From Desulfobulbaceae bacterium (GTDB taxonomy: Bacteria > Desulfobacterota > Desulfobulbia > Desulfobulbales > SURF-16), in assembly GCA_024763115.1 (NCBI GenBank), contig JANTGB010000002.1, forward strand, positions 1 through 26,272: a stretch of DNA of 26,272 bases. Direction: 5' to 3'. Positions 23,051 to 26,272 of this stretch are shown here, piece after piece. The translations under genes and the position numbers were made by a program. The stretch's first letter is position 1, and each line of letters starts with the position of its first letter. The notes under the pieces were generated by a model. The model had not been told where the DNA came from. It ran no database searches and saw only the letters and a list, made by a program, of their open reading frames with translations.

Positions 23051-23893
23051 ATGACGGATAAAGTAAAACAACAATGCCGGGCCAGAATAGGCATGGTTAA
23101 CTTTATTAATACCGCTCCCCTTTATGAGGTCTGGCGGCAGACGGTCAATCGGCCCCAGTGGCGGATAACTGAGGCCGCGCCCACAACCCTGAACAAAATG
23201 CTCTATGAAAATATGCTTGACCTCGGCTTTGTCTCATCCCAGGAATATGCGGCCCACCCCCATCTTTACCGGATGCTTGCTGATTTATCCATCAGCGCCA
23301 CCGGCCCGGTGGGCAGTGTTTTTCTTTTTTCCCGGTTTAAGCCCCAAGAGTTAGACCACAGGCTGGTGTTGTTAAGTTCCCAGTCCCAGACCTCTGTGGC
23401 CCTGGTAAAAATTATTCTTGAAGAATTTTATCAGGTTTTTCCCCGTTATGCGGTAAATAATGAAAACCGGAAGCTTAACAAGGCTGCGGCAGTGCTGGCC
23501 ATCGGTGATGACGCCCTGCGTCTGGTCGGGAAAAACAGCTTTCCGGTTCAGCTTGATTTAAGCGAAGTGTGGCAGCAGCATACCGGACTGCCCTTTGTCT
23601 TTGCGGTCTGGGCGGTAAGGGATAATTTCTGGCGGCAGGACAAATCATGTGTGGGACAAATCCGCCGGGAACTGCTGCGCTGCGTTAATGACGGGGGTAA
23701 AAACCTGAGAGCCGTCTGTGAAACCGTTGCCCCCCGTATTCCCATGACGACTGCGGCCTGCTATGATTATCTCCGCTCCATAGAGTATGATCTTTCCCCA
23801 GACAAGAAGCAGGCCCTGGAGACCTTTTATTCATTTTTAATCAAACGGGGAGAGGCGCCTGAAGAGGCCCTGCCGATTAAACTGATAAGTTAA
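23051..23893 (+). CDS. mqnA: Chorismate dehydratase MqnA (futalosine menaquinone pathway)
   Basis: 280 aa. Dehydrates chorismate to 3-enolpyruvyl-benzoate, the first step of the futalosine route to menaquinone, in the cytoplasm. Periplasmic-binding-protein-like fold with family motifs RIGMVNFINTAPLY at 12-25, LDLGFVSSQEYA at 57-68, ISATGPVGSVFLFS at 81-94, LSSQSQTSVALVKIIL at 108-123, LAIGDDAL at 149-156 and DLSEVWQQHTGLPFVFAVWA at 169-188. ATG at 23051 has only a weak upstream AAGG. It is first in a tight plus-strand operon, followed after six bases by menG. The other early genes (mqnB, C, D, E) are not in the window. Confidence 0.92.
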   Translation: MTDKVKQQCRARIGMVNFINTAPLYEVWRQTVNRPQWRITEAAPTTLNKMLYENMLDLGFVSSQEYAAHPHLYRMLADLSISATGPVGSVFLFSRFKPQELDHRLVLLSSQSQTSVALVKIILEEFYQVFPRYAVNNENRKLNKAAAVLAIGDDALRLVGKNSFPVQLDLSEVWQQHTGLPFVFAVWAVRDNFWRQDKSCVGQIRRELLRCVNDGGKNLRAVCETVAPRIPMTTAACYDYLRSIEYDLSPDKKQALETFYSFLIKRGEAPEEALPIKLIS

Positions 23894-23899
23894 TAAAAT

Positions 23900-24622
23900 A
23901 TGCGGACTCCTGAAGAAAAGAAAATTTTTGTTAAGGAAAAATTTTCTTCCATAAGCAATAAATATGATTTTTTAAATTCCATCCTCAGTATGCAGATTGA
24001 CCGTTACTGGCGATGGTATACCACCCGGCAGTTAAAAAAATTTTCGGATGGGGCGGTGCTCGATCTCTGTGCCGGTACCCTCCCGCTTTCCCTGGAACTG
24101 ACCAGACAGGCTCCGGGCCGTCAGGTGGTTGCAATTGATTTCTGTGAAGATATGCTCAAGGCCGGAGTGCGGAGTACGGCGGGCGACCGCCGTCGGCCCC
24201 GGATAATGCCGGTCTGCGGTGACGGCGAAAAAATTCCGGCAAAAGACGAAAGCTTCTGGGGTATAACCGTAGCCTTTGGGGTCAGGAACCTGGCCCGTAC
24301 CCAGGACGGACTGGATGAAATGCACCGGGTTTTAAAGCCGGGCGGCAAATTACTGATTCTGGAATTTTCCCGGCCCGGAAACTTTATTGTTAAACCGCTT
24401 TATAATTTTTACCTGAACCAGGTGCTGCCTAAAGTCGCCGGCCTGGTATCCGGCGACAAAGAGGCTTATGAATATCTGGCCAGTTCCATTGCCGGATTTT
24501 ACGAACCGACCGAGCTGCTGAATATGATGAACAAGTCCGGGTTTGCCCACACTTACCGCAAACCACTGACCTTCGGCATTGTCACGGTTTATGTCGGAGT
24601 AAAGGCGCTTACCGGTGAATAG
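23900..24622 (+). CDS. ubiE: Demethylmenaquinone methyltransferase (UbiE/MenG)
   Basis: 240 aa; methylates the naphthoquinone ring of demethylmenaquinone with S-adenosylmethionine, the last step of menaquinone synthesis. Class I methyltransferase fold: KFSSISNKYDFLNSILSM near 14-31 (family N-terminal signature), SAM motif I VLDLCAGT at 53-60, acidic Asp80 in VVAID, AFGVRNL at 125-131, MHRVLKPGGKLLILEFSRP at 141-159. The family normally ends soon after the GIVTVYVGVK strand; here ALTGE and the stop TAG follow, encoded within a repeat end (GCTTACCGGTGAATAGTTAC, 24607-24626). The gap to ubiX is five bases. The name menG is equally used. Confidence 0.93.
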   Translation: MRTPEEKKIFVKEKFSSISNKYDFLNSILSMQIDRYWRWYTTRQLKKFSDGAVLDLCAGTLPLSLELTRQAPGRQVVAIDFCEDMLKAGVRSTAGDRRRPRIMPVCGDGEKIPAKDESFWGITVAFGVRNLARTQDGLDEMHRVLKPGGKLLILEFSRPGNFIVKPLYNFYLNQVLPKVAGLVSGDKEAYEYLASSIAGFYEPTELLNMMNKSGFAHTYRKPLTFGIVTVYVGVKALTGE

Positions 24623-24626
24623 TTAC
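24607..24626 (+). repeat. Solo repeat end supplying the menG stop codon
   Basis: GCTTACCGGTGAATAGTTAC resembles the right ends of copy A (GCTTACCCGG then CGGTGAGTAGTTAC, 711-734) and copy B (GGTGAATAGTTAC, 5205-5217). The TAG at 24620-24622 within it terminates menG, and ubiX begins two bases after it. Twenty bases with a shared motif could still be chance, but the exact 13-base match to copy B argues against that. Confidence 0.5.
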
Positions 24627-24627
24627 A

Positions 24628-25182
24628 ATGAATAAAAAAATTATTCTGGCCGTAACCGGAGCCAGCGGTTCTATCTATGCGGTGGAATTTATCCGACTGC
24701 TGGCTGCTGTTGATGTTAAGGTGGATGCCATAATCTCTGAGGCTGGAGAAAAGGTTCTAGAGCTGGAACTGGGTTCTAAGCCCCATGAATTAAACGGAGT
24801 AAACTGGCACGGGATTAAAGATTTTACCGCGCCCATGGCCAGCGGTTCCAGCCGTTATGATGCCATGGTCGTCATGCCCTGTTCCATGGGCAGCCTGGCC
24901 GCCATAGCAAACGGCATGTCTGTCAATCTGATTCATCGAGCTGCGGATGTCATGCTCAAGGAAAGAAGGCCTCTGGCCCTGGTGGTGCGGGAGACTCCGC
25001 TGAACCGCACCCATCTGGGCAATATGCTTAAAGCCCATGACAGCGGGGCGCTTATCTGTCCGGCCATGCCGTCCTTTTATCATTACCCCGGCTCAATCAC
25101 GGAAATGGCCCGGCAGTTTGCCGGCCGGATTGCCGATCAGCTGGGCCTTGAGGTTCCGGGGCTGAAAAGATGGGGCGAGTAG
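24628..25182 (+). CDS. ubiX: UbiX-family flavin prenyltransferase
   Basis: 184 aa. Prenylates FMN to prenylated FMN, the cofactor of UbiD-type decarboxylases; in the futalosine pathway it would serve the decarboxylase acting after ring prenylation. Flavoprotein fold with AVTGASGSIYAVEFIRLL at 8-25, MVVMPCSMGSLAAIANGMS at 80-98, LKERRPLALVVRETPLNRTH at 110-129, NMLKAHDSGALICPAMPSFY at 132-151. All belong to the UbiX/Pad1 family and length is normal. It lies between menG and the UbiA-type gene with only a few bases on each side; the cognate ubiD-like gene is not in this window. Confidence 0.93.
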   Translation: MNKKIILAVTGASGSIYAVEFIRLLAAVDVKVDAIISEAGEKVLELELGSKPHELNGVNWHGIKDFTAPMASGSSRYDAMVVMPCSMGSLAAIANGMSVNLIHRAADVMLKERRPLALVVRETPLNRTHLGNMLKAHDSGALICPAMPSFYHYPGSITEMARQFAGRIADQLGLEVPGLKRWGE

Positions 25183-25184
25183 AG

Positions 25185-26039
25185 ATGTTAAAAAAAATAG
25201 CTATCCTGCTTGAAATGATCAAATTCAAGCACACGGTTTTCGCCCTGCCCTTTGCCTTTATGGGCGCCTTCCTGGCTCAGGGCGGGATTCCCGGCTTACG
25301 AATTTTTTTTCTGGTCATTCTGGCCATGTTCGGAGCCCGCACCTGCGCCATGGGCTTTAACCGCATCGCCGACTGGAAATTTGATCTGGCTAATCCCCGT
25401 ACCGCTAAACGGGCAATCCCGGCCGGAGAGATAAAACTCCGGGAAGCCTGGGCCATGGTTATTCCGGCCGGACTTATTTTCTTTATTGCCTGTTATTTCC
25501 TTAATCATTTAACCCTTCTGCTTTCGCCCTTTGCCCTGGGATTGACTCTTTTCTACTCACTGACCAAGCGCTTCACCTGGCTCTGCCATCTGGTGCTGGG
25601 CATAGCCCTGGCCTTTTCTCCCCTGGGAGGATTTGTCGCAGTCAAGGGGACACTTGTCGGCTTTCCCTGGATGCTCTCCCTGGGGGTATTATTCTGGGTA
25701 GCCGGCTTTGATGCTGTTTACGCCTGTCTTGACGCTGATTTTGACCGTAAGGCCGGATTAAATTCCCTGCCCTCCCGTTTCGGCCGTCAACGAGCCTTTA
25801 AACTGGCCGTGTTTTTTCATATTCTGGCCTTTGGCCTCTTTACGGCTACCGGCTTTTATTGCGGACTGAATATCTTTTATTACGCAGGAATTATAATTAC
25901 CGGCGCGGCTCTGTTTTATCAGCATGTTATTGTCAAGCCCAGCGACCTTTCCCGTATCAATATGTCATTTTTCGCCATGAACGGCATCATCAGCCTGACC
26001 ATTTTCGCTGCCACCTGGCTGGCCCTGGCTACCAGTTAA
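25185..26039 (+). CDS. mqnP: UbiA-family prenyltransferase, menaquinone type (MqnP-like)
   Basis: 284 aa from ATG 25185, three bases after the ubiX stop; an in-frame ATG at 25170 would add five residues and overlap ubiX by 13 bases. The later start begins MLKKIAILLEMIKFKHTVFA, matching the usual start of this subfamily. Integral membrane protein with about eight or nine hydrophobic segments. First Asp-rich motif NRIADWKFDLANPRT at about 59-73 and second CLDADFDRKAGLNSLP at about 181-196 bind the prenyl diphosphate through magnesium. It should attach the isoprenoid chain to 1,4-dihydroxy-6-naphthoate. Operon company with mqnA, menG and ubiX supports a menaquinone rather than ubiquinone role (inference). 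Confidence 0.88.
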   Translation: MLKKIAILLEMIKFKHTVFALPFAFMGAFLAQGGIPGLRIFFLVILAMFGARTCAMGFNRIADWKFDLANPRTAKRAIPAGEIKLREAWAMVIPAGLIFFIACYFLNHLTLLLSPFALGLTLFYSLTKRFTWLCHLVLGIALAFSPLGGFVAVKGTLVGFPWMLSLGVLFWVAGFDAVYACLDADFDRKAGLNSLPSRFGRQRAFKLAVFFHILAFGLFTATGFYCGLNIFYYAGIIITGAALFYQHVIVKPSDLSRINMSFFAMNGIISLTIFAATWLALATS

Positions 26040-26053
26040 AGGTTGATCAAATG

Positions 26054-26075
26054 GTAACCGTTCACCAGGGAGTAA
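26054..26075 (+). repeat. Possible solo end of the dispersed repeat family
   Basis: GTAACCGTTCACCAGGG lies just after the mqnP stop and resembles the family end GTAACTGTTCACAGGG. No core or opposite end is visible before the window closes. Confidence 0.4.
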
Positions 26076-26123
26076 ATCTTTGTAATATTTAAGTCTCTAA
26101 GCTTTTTCCAAGACTCGGCTTGA

Positions 26124-26144
26124 AAAAAGAGGCCCCTTCGGGGC
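26124..26144 (-). terminator. Rho-independent terminator for a minus-strand gene beyond the window
   Basis: On the minus strand GCCCC-GAA-GGGGC (26144-26132) is followed by CTCTTTTTT. On the plus strand there is no T-tract, so it points to a gene entering from the right. No recognisable coding sequence of that gene lies within the remaining 128 bases. Confidence 0.65.
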
Positions 26145-26272
26145 AGTTGAATCTGCAATCATGATGCATATATTCATTGAGTATAGCCCTTGTGGAATTT
26201 AATCATATAATTACGCGTAAAGCCTGCAATAGCAGGGAATTGAACCATAATTTGACACTCACTTCGTCATTC

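Noticed and set aside
22759..23054. Three overlapping plus-strand ORFs encoding repetitive peptides (ESPFGRLPGVSLW-like)
   Set aside because: They are the three-frame translation of the 24-25-bp tandem DNA repeat. There is no ribosome binding site, no family resemblance, and the same repeat exists in non-coding copies.
26145..26272. Possible small minus-strand ORF (MVQFPAIAGFTRNYM-like) at the right edge
   Set aside because: Only about 24 codons, with an in-frame stop just upstream. It cannot be assigned to a gene from the bases available.
1..26272. tRNA, rRNA or complete insertion sequence
   Set aside because: No cloverleaf, rRNA signature or transposase coding sequence was seen on either strand by reading; a model-based scan was not possible here.

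Overview
The window looks like a chromosomal segment of an anaerobic, cytochrome-rich Gram-negative bacterium. It is probably a Desulfobacterota (deltaproteobacterial) sulfate or sulfur metaboliser; this is inferred from gene content, not from a marker gene. The pointers are a single-chain pyruvate:ferredoxin oxidoreductase, two membrane sensors with covalent c-type haem motifs, a four-haem periplasmic cytochrome, a sigma-54 activator, and menaquinone genes of the futalosine type (mqnA with ubiE/menG, ubiX and a UbiA-type prenyltransferase).

Layout. 1-591: the 3' part of a glutaminyl-peptide cyclotransferase. 774-5082: a haem-c hybrid histidine kinase (-) divergent from an NtrC-type regulator (+), probably a signalling pair. 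5245-5610: a small PilZ protein (-). 6360-9932: PFOR/nifJ (-), with a clear terminator and a strong ribosome binding site. 10411-12335: a tetrahaem cytochrome c translationally coupled (TAATG) to a haem-c chemoreceptor (+). 12316-21899: a long minus-strand run in the order carA, carB, ftsH, folP, cyaA (class I adenylate cyclase), glutaredoxin-like protein; the last three genes overlap by 4-bp ATGA junctions. 21900-23050: a gene-free, repeat-rich 1.15 kb. 23051-26039: a compact mqnA-menG-ubiX-mqnP operon (+). The right edge holds a terminator for an unseen minus-strand gene.

The least ordinary feature is a dispersed intergenic repeat family present at least eight times. Its ends resemble GTAACTGCTCACAGGGTGC. 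Its core carries two small dyads, GGAGTCTCC and GGTCGCTTACC (or their complements), and longer copies share an internal module containing TGATCAG. One copy has collapsed to a perfect 38-bp palindrome. One carries its core as six tandem units of 24-25 bp. One sits directly before the ribosome binding site of the cytochrome/chemoreceptor operon. Solo ends appear to supply the stop codon of menG and the last codons of the NtrC-type regulator. It behaves like a non-autonomous, MITE-like or REP-like element; no transposase is visible in the window. Two unrelated inverted repeats lie between carA and carB and upstream of carA.

The signalling genes share a theme: both the kinase and the chemoreceptor have a periplasmic CXXCH domain, and the chemoreceptor is made together with a multihaem cytochrome. 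This suggests sensing of redox state or a haem ligand. No tRNA, rRNA, CRISPR array, riboswitch or complete insertion sequence was recognised.
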